Below, one piece after another: positions 35,015 to 47,097 of a DNA stretch of 64,000 bases. The position numbers and the translations under genes are program-made. How positions within the stretch are numbered: the first letter of the stretch is position 1; the number at the start of each line of letters is the position of its first letter. The notes under the pieces are model-generated. The model did not search any database. It was not told the origin of the DNA and worked only from the letters and a program-made list of their open reading frames with translations. The DNA comes from Cordia subcordata (lineage: Eukaryota > Streptophyta > Magnoliopsida > Boraginales > Cordiaceae), in assembly GCA_028554755.1 (NCBI GenBank), contig JAPTOF010000016.1:13512001-13576000 (forward strand), in the 5' to 3' direction.

Positions 35015-35688
35015 TTCAGTTCACTTGGTTAACCTTGTGAAGAATCATTGAGGTTTTATCATAAAAACCAATTAATCAATATGAAGAGTAACCCAAGACC
35101 TTATATGATGGTCTTCAATCTTGAGATTTTCCATGTGGGACTTTTATTTATTTTAACACCCCCATGCATGTGACCAAAATAGTGTTTGCACAACTTTGAT
35201 GGACTTGGGTGGTCGTGTGTACCTGGTTGGAGAATCTCCACAACCCTTAGCAATTGGGGGGCTCATGTGCACCACTTTGGATGAATCACCACAACCTTTG
35301 AACGGAACTCGGGGGGTTGTGTGCACCACTTTGAATGAATGGGTCATTTGCACCACTTTGGATGAATTACAACTACCTTTAGGCAGAACTCAGAATGCAA
35401 CTCTGCCGCTTAGAGAGATAAGCCATCACGTGAACGAATTGCATAATAAACGAGTTTGATGAGTCACACATGGACATACCCGTAGTGCGAAGACTGGATT
35501 AAAAGCCCAACTCTGATACTATATTGGAGTTCCCACCTCATCTAAAAGTTAAGCTTCTAGAGAGGATATTGGCTTATTTTTTTTATTATGCTTAACACGC
35601 CAGGCATGATTTGTTTAGAGCCTGCATGTGACCAATTTTAATATATATTTTTAAATGAGTAGAGATGAGTTCCGACCTTGAGACCATT
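35015..35688 (-). repeat. Small LTR-element (TRIM/LARD-like) remnant
   Basis: On the minus strand TATAGTATCAGAGTTGGGC (near 35497-35515) resembles a Met-tRNA primer site following an LTR end. The block GAAGAATCATTGAGGTTTTATC at about 35038 recurs right of the next LTR at 37549 (AAGAATCATTGAAGTTCCATC). This suggests that two pieces of one short, non-coding LTR element were separated by the 35689-37523 LTR. 35250-35390 contains degenerate direct repeats of a CACCACTTTGGATGAAT unit. The class is uncertain. Confidence 0.4.
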
Positions 35689-37523
35689 TGGTTCCTAATT
35701 GCTATCTCGCGGCATAACCCTAAAAAGCCTGCAAGTACACAGGTCGTGTGTAGCATAGTGTGTGTGAGTGCGGGGTCGAATCCATGAGGAGGCCTAGCGT
35801 GTGTGGTATCCTAAGCTAAGTGCATCCTAAAGAGCTACGTGTTGGGATCCTAACTACAATCTTTTTGGGTTTTTTGGAATTGAAGGGAGTTGGAAAAGAT
35901 AAACCTAAGCTAAAGATAAAGAAATAAGAGGCAGTGTGTGTGACGAGGGAATCAAGCTATCTAAGGGATTTTGACACGTGGAAATGGAGACTAGGGTGAT
36001 TACAACTTGCTTATAGGTGATTACTATGCCTTTCTAGGGTTACTTGATAGATAAACTTGGTTGCTTTTGTCTAGACCTTTAATTAACCTCCTAATCGAAC
36101 CCCTAGGACTCGGTGAGGGTCCGTCCCTAGGCATGTCTACCTAGAGCTATGGCATGGTCCTTATAACCTAGGCATTATGGAAAGCTAATTAAGGTACTAG
36201 GTGACTCGAATCAATCTACCACTAACGTCTAAACCATTGGCTGGATTTAAAGCCAAGACCTTGTTCGTCTAAGGTCGACTAACCTACCCTGAAACCCGTT
36301 AGCTGGATTTAAAGCTAAAGGAGACTCGACCTAGGCTAACCATTAGTTATACACCATCAATCATCATCACAATAGTGGGAATTAACAATTACATGCAAAG
36401 CATACACATCTAGGGCATGGCATTTGAGGATATACCGACCTATCCTACTACTAAGCACATAGACATACTTAGATTACACCAATTTAAGCAATAGCACCTG
36501 GCATGTAAGCAATAGAAGTTATTTATGCTATTAAGTATGTTAACACACACATAGACATGTACATAGGCATACCTACTTCATATAATCACCATAAAAACAC
36601 ATAGACATGTTAGAATAATGATTTAGAGATGGTTAATAGCATAATAGACTTCAATATACATATGCAACTTCATTAAGGCAGTTTAACAAATACATAGACA
36701 TGAATGTGAAATTGCCATAGAAACCTAAGCATAAAGCATATATACATAAATTCATCAAGTACCCATTACAAAAGAGTAGTAATCAATCCATAAATACAAG
36801 ATATAATCACCCTACATGCTCTACTTATACATATATTAACTTGGGATAAAAGAGAGATAAGAAATATACCTTTTTATCCAAAGCTAATCTTTTACAAGGC
36901 ATGAGCATAAGCCTTAAATCTTGTGTTTGATCCTCTTAGATCGTTGATTCCTAGTGCTAAATATGTTTAGAAGTGTGTGTGTTTGTGTGTGAGAGGTAGG
37001 TTTAGGTGGATTTAGGGTTTTGGGAAATGGATATAAAGTGGGTGTGAGAGATGGAGCAAAAAGATTATGAAAATAAGTCCAAAATCGCGCTTTAAGAGCT
37101 CCCAGCGGCACTACTGGCTAACTCTACCAGCTAGCCGATACTTTTGGAGGTCGACCAGTACAAAAATGAGCTCTCTAGATTTACCAGGGGACCCTACCGA
37201 GGACCCTACCAACTAGCCCCTTCACTATTGACAACTTAACTTTGAAATTTCATATCTTACTCATTTCTTCGTCTTTTTGTGTGCGGTCATCAATGTTGAG
37301 CCTGTTTATTTCTCATTTACACTCTTCCCATCCCAAAACTCACCTGTAACGTACAATAAGGCATTTAGTGTAGCATTTAATTACTAAACTCGGTATAAAC
37401 ACTTAACTCCACTTATGTGCAATTATTACTTAAGTACTACACTAATGCTACCAAATAAGACCAAATCACCTCAAAATAAGAATAAGAATGAAATGCATAA
37501 ATACACACAAAACCAATACATCA
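35689..37523 (-). mobile_element. Solo Athila-like LTR (diverged)
   Basis: 1835 bp with plus-strand ends TGGTTCC and ACATCA. Its structure parallels the LTRs at 47120 and 53783: the GTGTGT...GTGCGGG...TCGAA...GGAGG block near its left end, GGCTGGATTTAAAGCCAAGACC in the middle and the CATAGACATG series. It also has GTCGAC-type motifs near 37100-37210. No internal region and no second LTR adjoin it. The 5-bp flanks (CCATT and GATTC) do not match, so it may derive from recombination between two elements. Confidence 0.7.
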
Positions 37524-37579
37524 GATTCTAAGCTCTAGTAACATGTAAAGAATCATTGAAGTTCCATCATAAAAACTAT

Positions 37580-38903
37580 TGGCTAAATACTAGTTATTAA
37601 TTTTGATGATGAAAATTTGATATGCATTTATAATTGTTTAACTAAAAGCATCTTGTGAAGATAACTGCTTAGATAAGTAGATAGATGATTGGAAGATGGA
37701 AGAAGATGAACAAATGCACGTTATTTGAAGAAGAAGAAGATGAGAAGGCATAAGAAGGAGAAGAGAAGTCATAAAGGGTACCGGACGTGTTTGCTCCTTT
37801 GTGACATGCCTAAATATTGTAAATGTTTAGCTCAAACTTTATGTTCATAGCTCAAACACTTTAAATCTCATGCATATTAGATTTCATAAAAGCATAAATA
37901 AATTTGAATGCACACGTAAAGTAAATATGTGTTTTTTAAGTGTTTCAAGTCATAAAAAGTATTTACAAAATGTCTTAAGTTGATTTGGAGTTATGAAAAT
38001 TGTACTCAAAAGTTTTTCAAGAAAAGTTTGGCTATTCTTCACTCTCTAGAGTGGCTGGATCCCCCAGCCGGTCGACCAGCTGACCGGGGAGGGTCGCCCA
38101 ACCAAAACAGAAAGTGAAAGACAAAGTCGAGCCCCTTAGCCGGTCGACCGACTAAGGCATCCGGCCTAGTCAGTGAGGGCCAAGAGAAGGCCGGACGACC
38201 CAGCCGGTCGACCGGCTGAACGGGTTGCTGTAATAAATGCACTAGCCATTTATTACCATTCTGGCCAAATTTTTTCTCTTTTCCTCACCTACCAAATCCG
38301 TAACTCTCAAATCTCTTTAAATACATCTTCAATACACATTCATATGATCAATTCAAGTGTGCAAAATCTCACATCATCATTCAATTAAGCTTTAAGCCAT
38401 TCTTACAATATCTTTGAGCTTTCAGGAGCTTCATTCATTACAATATTCTCTTTTGAGAAGAAATTTTTGATTATTTATCATTTCTTATTCCTTTGATTAT
38501 ATACACACTTTGAGAGCTAAAAATCTTGAGAGATACATTCATTAAAGCTTGTAAAAGTGTGGGGAAATCCTAAAGAGAGGGACTCTTGGGTTCTTTGAAG
38601 TTAAGCTTCAAAGAGGTGTAAAAATTGGTCTTTGCTTCACCAAGATTTAAAGAAGCAGTTTAGTTAAGGTTGTTGAAGTCCTAAGGGGAGCTTCCTTGAG
38701 CGGTGGACGTAGGCTTGGCCAAACCGCCTTAAATCCTTTTTCTTCCTTATCTCTACTCTTTATTTACTTTTATTTACTTGTATTGTTTACATTGTATTTG
38801 ATAAATTGCTTGATAGAAATAGTTAAAATTTCTGAGAATTTTTAAAACGAAAATTAGTAAGCATATCTTAATTCACCCCCCTCTTAAGATATTTGTACTC
38901 ACA
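37580..38903 (+). repeat. Copia element 1, 5' LTR
   Basis: Begins TGGCTAAATACTAG and ends ACTCACA, followed two bases later by an initiator-Met primer site. U3 contains three palindromic GCCGGTCGACCGGC-type motifs (38066-38218) and then a TATA-like CTTTAAATAC (38315-38324). Left-boundary placement is by the TG end and by similarity of layout to the LTR at 51667. No 3' LTR is present in the window. Confidence 0.7.
38066..38218. promoter_or_regulatory. GTCGAC palindrome array, copia element 1 LTR
   Basis: Three CpG-rich motifs lie at 38066-38088, 38138-38155 and 38201-38218. The last, CAGCCGGTCGACCGGCTG, is a perfect 18-base palindrome. They stand in an AT-rich LTR about 100 bases before a TATA-like sequence. 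Similar arrays occupy the same place in the gypsy-type LTRs of this window. Function unknown. Confidence 0.6.
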
Positions 38904-38905
38904 AT

Positions 38906-38917
38906 TGGTATCAGATC
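38906..38917 (+). other. Copia element 1 primer-binding site
   Basis: TGGTATCAGATC, two bases after the LTR, matches the initiator-Met tRNA primer site TGGTATCAGAGC with one difference. Confidence 0.8.
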
Positions 38918-39124
38918 TAGAGTTCTACCTACAGTTTAACACCTAGTAGAATCTTAGCAAATATGAAGGGAATTTCTATTAAGCAAGCACCCCTTTTGAT
39001 GGAACAAATTACGCATTTTGGAAAATGAGAATGAAAGTATTTATTCAATCACATGACTATAAAGCTTGGAAAATTATAGAAAATAGACCTACCTTACCTA
39101 CAAAATTAGAAGGAGATAGGAGAG

Positions 39125-39676
39125 TGCGTGTTAATCTTCCAAAAAATCCTCCTTTTTCTGCAAAATCGGGCCCTATTTATATGTTCTCAGCATATTGCCG
39201 GTCGACCGTCTAGGTCGACCAGCTTCTGGACCTAGCTCGACCGGCTTTTTAATGATGCTCTCTGGACTGGCCGGTCGACTGGCTCTAGAGGGGTGGTCGT
39301 CCGGCTATTTTTGGCACCTCTCTGGAGTGGCTGGCCGACCTAGCCGGTCGACTAGCTCTTTTTCCTTGGTCGTCCGGCTGACTTTCTTCCTCCATTCTTT
39401 GTCTTTTCGACCTCCAGTCTTCTCTCTTAGACCCATGCATTTCCCATCTTCATCACCTTTCATCGTCCAATCTTGATCTTAACCCAAAGTTCACCTAAAT
39501 CATTGAAAACAAGCAATTAGTGTAGCAATTTGTCTCTTAAACTCGATATGTGCATTTGTTTACGCTTAAGCCTATTCTTATCAAAAGCACTACACTAATG
39601 CATCATTATGAGCACTCAACACCTCTAAAATATAGGTAAATGACAATGCAAACACACACAAAAACACAACACATCA
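39125..39676 (-). repeat. Athila-like 3' LTR, truncated
   Basis: Matches 48473-49024 without indels. The rest of this LTR, about 1.35 kb, is missing at the left junction with copia gag. It includes the TATA box (complement CATATAAATAG at 39172-39182) and the palindrome array 39197-39380. Its right end ACATCA abuts the polypurine tract. Confidence 0.9.
39197..39380. promoter_or_regulatory. GTCGAC palindrome array, Athila-like LTR
   Basis: At least five copies of a GGTCGACC/GCTCGACC/GGTCGTCC core. They are arranged partly as a tandem of about 75 bases (CTCTCTGGAxTGGC...GGTCGTCCGGCT twice). The array begins about 15 bases upstream, in the element's sense, of the TATA box. The same array is present at 48545-48730 and, with variation, at 55196-55380. 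Confidence 0.6.
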
Positions 39677-39691
39677 ACACCCCCAAACCTT
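39677..39691 (-). other. Athila-like polypurine tract
   Basis: Minus strand reads AGGTTTGGGGGTGT directly before the 3' LTR, the expected primer for plus-strand synthesis. A second similar tract lies at about 40618-40632. Confidence 0.85.
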
Positions 39692-41060
39692 CTCCTTGCT
39701 TGTCCTCAAGCAACCCCAATCTTAAATTTTATCTCTAAAGCTGATACAATGGATTGCCTAAAGGATTGACTCTCTATCAAAGTTAGTCTAAGAAGCATAA
39801 AGGGGGCATTCCTATTGTGGAGAGATCCCCAAATCTCTTTGGATCCTCCCTCTACTCAGAAGGGGTCTCGTTCCTCGTAGGAATTTCCCGAGTAGCCAAT
39901 CCACCACAAGCCTAGGATTCTAACTCACGCACTCGGGATGTTGATATTTCGTGCTCCCTCAACTAACATGGCCTCCCCAACATGCACCAAGCCTCAAAAA
40001 CAAGAAGAGAGAATATACAAACACAATGGCTTATAAAAAGTTTTATTCACGTATCTACAAAGATGATAACTTGTGCTAAGTTGACATTGTGTCACTTATG
40101 CACTTATTCACTGACTTTTTGGTGCCTTTGGCTTTTCCTCTTTTTCACTTCATTTTTCTTTATATATATATTTTTGCACCTTTTTGCCTTTTTCATTTTC
40201 ATTTTTTTTTTTGAACTTTTAATGCTTTGTATTGTATTCACAAAAAGAAAGAAAAAGAAAGGGTTAGGCACATCAATAAGAACCAATCAAGGAAGGGGCA
40301 CTCACATCAACAACCCTTTTCCAACACTTTTTCCTACCAAGCTATGGGGTGGCTACAAGGGTTATTCTTTCAAGGTTCTCACTCCCCACAACTTTGAAGG
40401 GCATCCCCTCCAAGACTTAGTTTTCAAACCACTCTATTCATTTCCCCACAATGCCTCTCATCTTCATAAATCAATAGAGTCAATCATAAAAGCCAACACA
40501 ATGATCAACAAAGAAATAAATGACTCTATATGCATCAAAATTGAAAAATTTTCACCATTTTTAAACGCGTAATGCAATCTACCCTAAACAAGATATATAA
40601 CAAGAAAAACAAACTCCCACACCCCCAAACCTAAACTTTGCTTGTCCTCAAGTAAATAGATCAAAACACAACAACAAGCAAATTGTCATTACAAAACAAG
40701 TAAGGGTAGTGGGGATAGGGTATAAACATGGGGAACAAGTAGAGAAAGGATAGATACAACCTTGCATTTTCTTCAAAGCTTTCCATGCCAATGATAAATC
40801 ACCATACTACTAATCATGTGACTCACAATTCATAAACACTCACAAAGAAAACAAGATTAGTAGCATTGCCTATGCATACTTGCATTGGCATGTGCAATAA
40901 TGAGCAATGGTGTATCTTATGGGACAAAGGATTGGGATTCAACACTTTGGTTTGGGTGCAAGAAAGATAAAAGAAAGAAAATAAAAAGAAAAGAAAGTGA
41001 AACAAATGCAAAACTGCAAAATTGAACCTAGGTTGCCTCCTAGTAGCGCTAACCACCATG
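39692..41060 (-). other. Athila-like 3' noncoding region with second polypurine tract
   Basis: About 1.4 kb between pol and the 3' LTR. In Athila elements this is where an env-like frame may lie, but no such frame is seen on the sense strand. ACACCCCCAAACCTAAAC...TTGCTTGTCCTCAAG at about 40618 repeats the terminal polypurine context at 39677, so an internal second tract is present. The plus-strand open frame 39982-40572 is antisense and low-complexity. Confidence 0.6.
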
Positions 41061-41089
41061 CTGTCAGCCAGGCAAACACCAACTCATCT

Positions 41090-44000
41090 TCAACTTCCAT
41101 AGATGGGATCCTGATGCATTAAAACCTCCACACGAGCCATCCTCGGATCATATGCGTGCTTCAGGCATTGCCCATTCACCGTCAACTCTCGGCCATCCTT
41201 CAAGTCTTTAATCTTGACTGCTCCGGAAGGATAGGCAACCATCACCTCATATGGACCATCCCATCTTGTCTTAAGCTTACCTGGAAAGAGTTTCAATCGG
41301 GAGTTAAACAACCAAACTTTATCAGAAGGAGAGAATGATTTCTTAATAATGTGTTTATCATGAATTCTCTTCATCCTATCCTTATAAAGTTTAGCATTCT
41401 CATATGCCTCGAACCTAAGCTCTTCCAATTCCGCTAGGTCTAGCTTCCTTTTCTCACCCGCTCTTGCCAAGTCAAAATTTAGGGCTTTGATTGCTCAATA
41501 AGCTCTATGCTCAAATTCTACCGGCAAGTGACAAATTTTACCATAAACTAATCTATACGGAGATATACCAATAGGAGTTTTAAAGGTGGTACGGTAAGCC
41601 CATAAAGCATCATTTAGCCTAATAGACCACTCTCTTCTATCGGGCCTAACCGTTTTCTCTAAAATGTGCTTGATCTCCCTATTGGACACCTCTGCTTGTC
41701 CACTAGTTTGCAGGTGATAAGGAGTGGCTACCTTATGGGTGACCAAATATCTTCTCAACAAAGCCTCTAAAGTCCTATGGCGAAAATGCAAACCCCATCA
41801 CTAATTAAGACCCTAGGGATTCCAAATCTGGCGAAAATGTTTTCCCTAATGAACTTAACCACTACCCTATGGTCATTAGTGCGTGTGGGAATTGCTTGAA
41901 CCCATTTGGACACATAATCAACGGCCACTAAAATGTATTGGTACCCAAAGGAAGATGGAAATGGACCCATGAAATCTATACCCCAAACATCAAACAATTC
42001 ACAAGGAAGAATAGGGGATAAAGGTATCATGTTTCTCCTAGAGACGGACCCAGATTGTTGGCATCTAAAGCACTTCTTACAATATTCTTGGGCATCCTTA
42101 AAGAGAGTGGGCTAAAATAGTCCACTTTGCAAGACCTTCGCAGCAGTCTTTTTCCCACTAAAATGACCTCCACACCCCTCATCATGACATATACTCAAAA
42201 CATTCTCAAACTCGTCCTCAGGCACACACCGACGAATCATTTGATCTACACACACTTTGAAAAGACAGGGATCCTCCCAAAAGAAATGCCTAACTTGTGC
42301 TAGGAACCTATCTTTTTCTCTTTTCTCCCAATGGGAAGGAAAACACCCTGTGGCAAGATAATTGACAATATGAGCAAACCAAGGTGTCTGATGAGAGACG
42401 ACAAACAATTGCTTATTGGAGAATGAATCATGAAAAGGAGATGGATCACTAGAAGATTCGCTAACAAGACGGGAAAGATGATCTGCAACTAAATTTTCTC
42501 TACCCTTCTTATCCCGGATTTCTATGTCAAACTCTTGAAGGAGGAGCAACCATCTAATCAAGCGGAGCTTAGATTCTTTCTTAGACAACAAATACTTCAA
42601 TGCCGCATGATCGGTGTAGACAATCACTTTGGACCCTAGGATGTATGATCTAAACTTGTCAAGGGAGAAAACTATTGCTAGAAGCTCTTTTTCCGTAGTG
42701 GTATAATTCTTTTGTGCTTCATCAAGAGTCTTGCTAGCATAGTAGACAACATGGGCCAACTTATCCTTCCTTTGACCTAAAACAGCTCCTATTGCATAAT
42801 CGAATGCATCACACATAACCTCAAATGGGAGACTGTAGTTAGGTGGCTGGATAATTGGGGATGTAGACAATAAGCATTTAAGCCTATTGAAAGCTTTAAC
42901 ACATTCATCATCAAAGTCAAAAGGGACATCTTGTGCTAGGAGCCTAGACAAGGGGAGTGCAATATGACTAAAATCCTTACTGAATCTACGGTAAAATCTT
43001 GCATTCCCTAGAAAAGATCTAACATCCTTGACATACTTAAGGACATGCAACTTTTCAATTAATTCTACCTTAGCTGGGTCAACTTGAATTCCACTATAGG
43101 AGACAACATGACCCAATACTATCTCTCGTTGCACCATGAAGTGGGATTTCTCCCAACTTAACACTAGATTCTTCTTTACACATCGGTCTAAGACTAAAGA
43201 GAGATGACTCAAGCACTCATCAAAGCTATCTCCAAAGACTGAGAAATCATCCATGAAAATCTCTAAATGCCTCTCAATCATGTCACTAAAAATGGCCATC
43301 ATACATCTTTGAAAAGTCGCTGGGGCATTACAAAGACCGAAGGGCATTATCCTATAAGCAAAAGTGCCTTAGGGACAAGTAAAGGTGGTCTTCTCCTGGT
43401 CCTCGGGAAACACAGGGATCTGGTTATAACCCGAATAGCCATCTAGAAAACAATAGTAGCTATGCCCAGCTACTCTATCTAAGATCTGGTCTAAAAAAGG
43501 CAATGGGAAATAATCCTTCCTACTTTTGGAGTTGAGCTTCCTATAGTCAATACAAACTCTCTATCCCGTGGGAGTACGTGTAGGGATAAGCTCTCCTCTC
43601 TCATTCTCAACAACCGTGATCCCGGACTTCTTAGGGACAACTTGGACCGGGCTAACCCACTCACTATCGGAGATCGGATAAATAATGCCTGCATCTAAAA
43701 GCTTAATGATCTCTTTCTTAACTACTTCGCTCATGTGTGGGTTTAGCCTCCTTTGCATTTCCCTAGAAGGAATGGCTCCATCCTCAAGGTGAATACGATA
43801 CATGCAAACCGAAGGGTCTATACCTCTCAAATCATCAATTTTCCACCCTATAGCCTTCCAATGTTTCCTAAGGACCTCTAAGAGACGCTCCTCATGCTCA
43901 CTAGAAAGATCGGAAGCTATGATGACAGGAAGGGTCTCACTAGGGCCTAGGAATGCATATTTCAAATGATCGGGAAGGGGTTTAAGCTCTAAAGAAAGGC

Positions 44001-44778
44001 TAGACTCAACCAAGGGGGACTTAACCTCAATATTATCAATGGGGACATCACTAGAAATGAGACTAGAAGGATTAACCTTAATTGATTTATTAGTCAAATG
44101 GCTCTCAATCAAGGAAGTAGAAGCTACACATTTCCGCTCTAAGGTCTCCAAATCAAAACTAGACATCAATTCCTCAAATTTCTTCAATTCTTCTCCATCG
44201 GTCATAGTCTTCTCTATAAGATCCTCAACGCAAGAATAAATCACATCCACCCTAAAGTACTCTTCTCCATCCTCTCCTCCTATACTAGCCCTATTCACCA
44301 CATTGATAACCTTCATAGTGGATCTCAAATTCCCAAATTTCATCCCCAATAGCCCCGACCTACAATGGATAATGGCATCTGCGGTGGCAAGGAAGGGGCG
44401 ACCTAGAAGAATAGATGTAGAGTATTTAGAGTCATGTCCCGAATCCATATCTAACACTATGAAGTCAACAGGGTACACAAACTCACCTACCTGAACCATA
44501 ACGTCCTCTATCACATCCCTAGGTCTACGCTCAGACCTATCAGCTAGCTGAAGAGTAACATGTGTAGGAGACAACTCACCTAGACCTAGCTGCTGATAGA
44601 TAGAGTAGGGAATGAGATTCACACTAGATCCGAAATCTAACAAGGCATGATCAATCTGAGTCTCACGGATCCTACAAGGAATGGTGAAGGCTCCGGGGTC
44701 ACTCATCTTGGGCGGAAGGCCCGAAGTACAAATACTACTCACCTTCTCCGTAAACCTCACGTTCTTAGGAATGTTCAA
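41090..44778 (-). pseudogene. Athila-like pol: protease, RT, RNase H, integrase
   Basis: Protease at 44700-44380, with the catalytic motif as LDFGSSVNL (Asp near 44635). RT begins near 43800 (MQRRLNPHMSEVVKKE); a stop lies after RTPTG at 43562, another near 43372. The RT active site is FMDD at 43246-43257. RNase H has [34 protein letters not shown] and VADHLSRL, so all acidic residues are kept. The integrase zinc region starts with [11 protein letters not shown], broken by a stop at 42112 in QSGLF, then GIDFMGPF and LISDG. A frameshift near 41790 falls at the second catalytic Asp motif; [11 protein letters not shown] supplies the Glu. 41470-41090 is the C-terminal domain ([20 protein letters not shown]). 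It is almost intact but cannot make one polyprotein. Confidence 0.9.
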
Positions 44779-46852
44779 TGACCTATGTTTCCTTGTACAA
44801 AGATCCTTAAAGAACTAGAATAAGAGGGGATGGAAAGGATCGCATCTATCAAAGGAAGAGTGACCTTAAGGTCCTTAAGATGCTCTAAAACCTTGAAGAA
44901 CCTAGAATCCTCACTAGGTGTAGGCTTCTCTAAGGTGGATGGAAAGGGAACTTTAGGCTCTACATCTCTAGATATATGGGAGTCATCAATAGGCTCTTTT
45001 TCCTCCCGATGTGGGCGGGAAGTACTACTCTCTCCATGATCTCTAATGGGCTCATCTCTCTCAACAGGACCTTCTCTAGAATTTCCCTCAACAGGGCTAC
45101 AATGTGGTGTTCTAGACTCGGAAGGACCACTAGGTGCAGGCACCGCAAAGTCAACTCCTACCCTATTATCCACTACCCGACCGCTCTTAAGAGTGGTGAC
45201 GGCCTTAGCCTGGGCCTGAGGGGGATAAGTGGTATCGGTAGAGGAACAGGACTGGACTCTAGGGTTCACCTCCGGCTGAGAAGGCAATTTCCCTAGGTCT
45301 CTAGCGCTCAATTGACTAGAAATTTGTCCTAACTGTGCCTCAAACCTAGTCATCTGCTGCCTATAGCTAGCCATTTCTTGCCTATTATCAGCTAACTCCT
45401 GTTGCTGACTAGCTAATGCCTACTGCTGATTTTGAATAAACTGCATTAACTTCATCACATCATTACTAGGAGTCTGGCTACTAGAAGGAGCAAGTAAAGC
45501 TTGAGGTCGAGGAGCACTAGTGAGACGGGGCTGATTAACATGATAGAAACCTGGGGGATATTGAGGACGGGGTCGCTGCTGAGGTGAAACCTGAGGATGT
45601 GAACTAGACTCATGCTGGCCTTCTCTCCAAGAAAATTTAGGATTGTCCCTCCAACTCGGATTGTATGTGTTCGAGTATGGGTTGTACTCATGAGAATAAC
45701 CTTGTGTTGCACACACTTGCTCTTTCATGAATTCAGGAAATTGGGATGCTAAAGGGCAAGCTATAGTCTCATGAGATGACTCGGAGCACAATGCACAAAC
45801 TTCAACAACTAAAGGGGTGGAGAAAGAACCTAAAGAACTAGTCCTATGACCTTGGGAAGAAATGGACAAAGAAATGAATTGATCTAGCTTATTCGTCAAA
45901 GCCTCAACCTTAGCGGGTAAGTCTAAAGAAACTCCAATCTCACTAACACTTCTCTTGTTGCCTCCCCGACTAGACCTTTCCATTGCAAAATTTTGAAAAG
46001 AATTTTCAGCCATCATTTCTATTTTCTCCCATGCCTCGGTCGGTCTCAAAAGATAGAAGCCACCACCAGAGGCGGCATTGACCATCATCCTATTTTATTC
46101 ATTTAAGCCTCGAAAAAAGTATTGTATTAGGTCATGATTGCCGTACCCGTAGTGTAGACATTGTCTAAGAAGATCCTTGAACCTCTCCCAAGCCTCATGA
46201 AAAGATTCTAGGTCATGTTGGGAGAAAGTCATAATGGCGGTCCTAAGGTCGGCCGTCTTGGCCATGGGATAAAATTTTTGAAAGAACTTAGATTGAAGCT
46301 CAGCCCATGTAGTAATGCAACCGTTAGGTAAGGAGTGCACCCAAGTCCTAGCCTTGTCCTTAAGAGAGAAAGGAAACAATCTTAGATGTATGACCTCTTG
46401 AGAGACATTGGGGATATGGAGAATGGAACTCATCTCAACAAAATCAGTGATATGACTAGAGGACTCTCATTGCTTCTCCCGTTGAAGGAGGGAAGCATAG
46501 TCAACATATTAGGCTTAATCTCAAAGTTTGTTTCCCCCAAACCCTAAATTTGAATAGCCAAATTAGGCACAAAGGCTTCAGGAAGAAAGAATTGCCTAAG
46601 AGTAGGTTCCTCATCTATGGATGGGTCTGGTCTACGGGGCTCTCGTCTAAAATGATCTTGGGCTTGATGCCCAATGTGATCATAAAGTGGAATGGGATTC
46701 ATTGGGGGATTGGGAGGATTAGGAGGATGATTGGGATCGGCCATCTCCTCAAGAAGATCTCCTAAATTCCTAAAATGTCTAGCAATTCTATCAGGTTCGG
46801 GATTAAGAGTAACTAGGGAATTTCTAAGGGATCTCCTACCAAGCATGCACAA
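44779..46852 (-). pseudogene. Athila-like gag
   Basis: Starts at about 46852 (MCMLGRRSLRNSL) with a proline/asparagine-rich stretch. It then holds the Retrotrans_gag domain (LRLFPFSLKDKARTWVHSLP, then WAELQSKFFQKFYP). A canonical CX2CX4HX4C zinc knuckle lies at 45756-45797 (CALCSESSHETIAC). A Gln/Pro-rich tail, a coiled-coil-like Gln/Arg stretch (45400-45300) and a charged linker into pol follow. Interruptions: a stop near 46546, a frameshift near 46430-46540, stops at about 46095 and 45420, and a shift near 44815. Such a protein forms the particle and packages the RNA. It reads in the same polyprotein direction as pol, as in other Athila elements. Confidence 0.87.
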
Positions 46853-47097
46853 TCTATCCTAACTCCGGCCACTTCGACCCCAAAAACTTCAATATTCCTA
46901 AAACTACAGCAAATAAACCACAATCCTAGTACTAAAAATAAAGACAAAAGTTGAAATAGATAAGCAAGGATCAAAGCAAGATAATATAAACAATAAACAA
47001 GATAAGCAAAAACTAAATAAACTATAAAGGAAGAGCAAGAAAGTAAGAAAAGCAACTACCAAAACACACAAACAAAGAATGCAAATCACCGTGCCTC
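46853..47097 (-). other. Athila-like 5' leader
   Basis: Short untranslated region between the primer-binding site and gag. The open frames through it have no recognisable domain. Confidence 0.5.

Noticed and set aside
35153..35459. Open frames on both strands with repeated HTTL/CTTLDE-like words
   Set aside because: Arise from a degenerate tandem repeat (CACCACTTTGGATGAAT unit) open in several frames; no protein family.
38039..38388. Overlapping open frames rich in Pro, Arg, Gly and Asp in the copia LTR
   Set aside because: Products of the GC-rich palindrome array inside a promoter region. Equivalent frames appear in every LTR that carries the array (for example 39195-39476 and 48543-48830).
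38906..38917. Met-tRNA-like sequence as a tRNA gene remnant
   Set aside because: Only the 12 bases complementary to the tRNA 3' end are present, next to an LTR: a retrotransposon primer-binding site, as at 15250-15268.
38066..39380. Evenly spaced palindromes as a possible CRISPR-like array
   Set aside because: Spacing and sequence of the copies are irregular, they lie inside LTR promoters of a plant genome, and no cas-like gene is present.
39982..40572. 196-codon plus-strand open frame
   Set aside because: Antisense in the 3' noncoding region of the Athila-like element. Phe/Ile/Leu runs arise from T-rich DNA; no domain is seen and the strand is opposite to the element.
39692..41060. Possible env-like third frame of an Athila element
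   Set aside because: No sense-strand frame of useful length, transmembrane segment or signal peptide was found in the interval.
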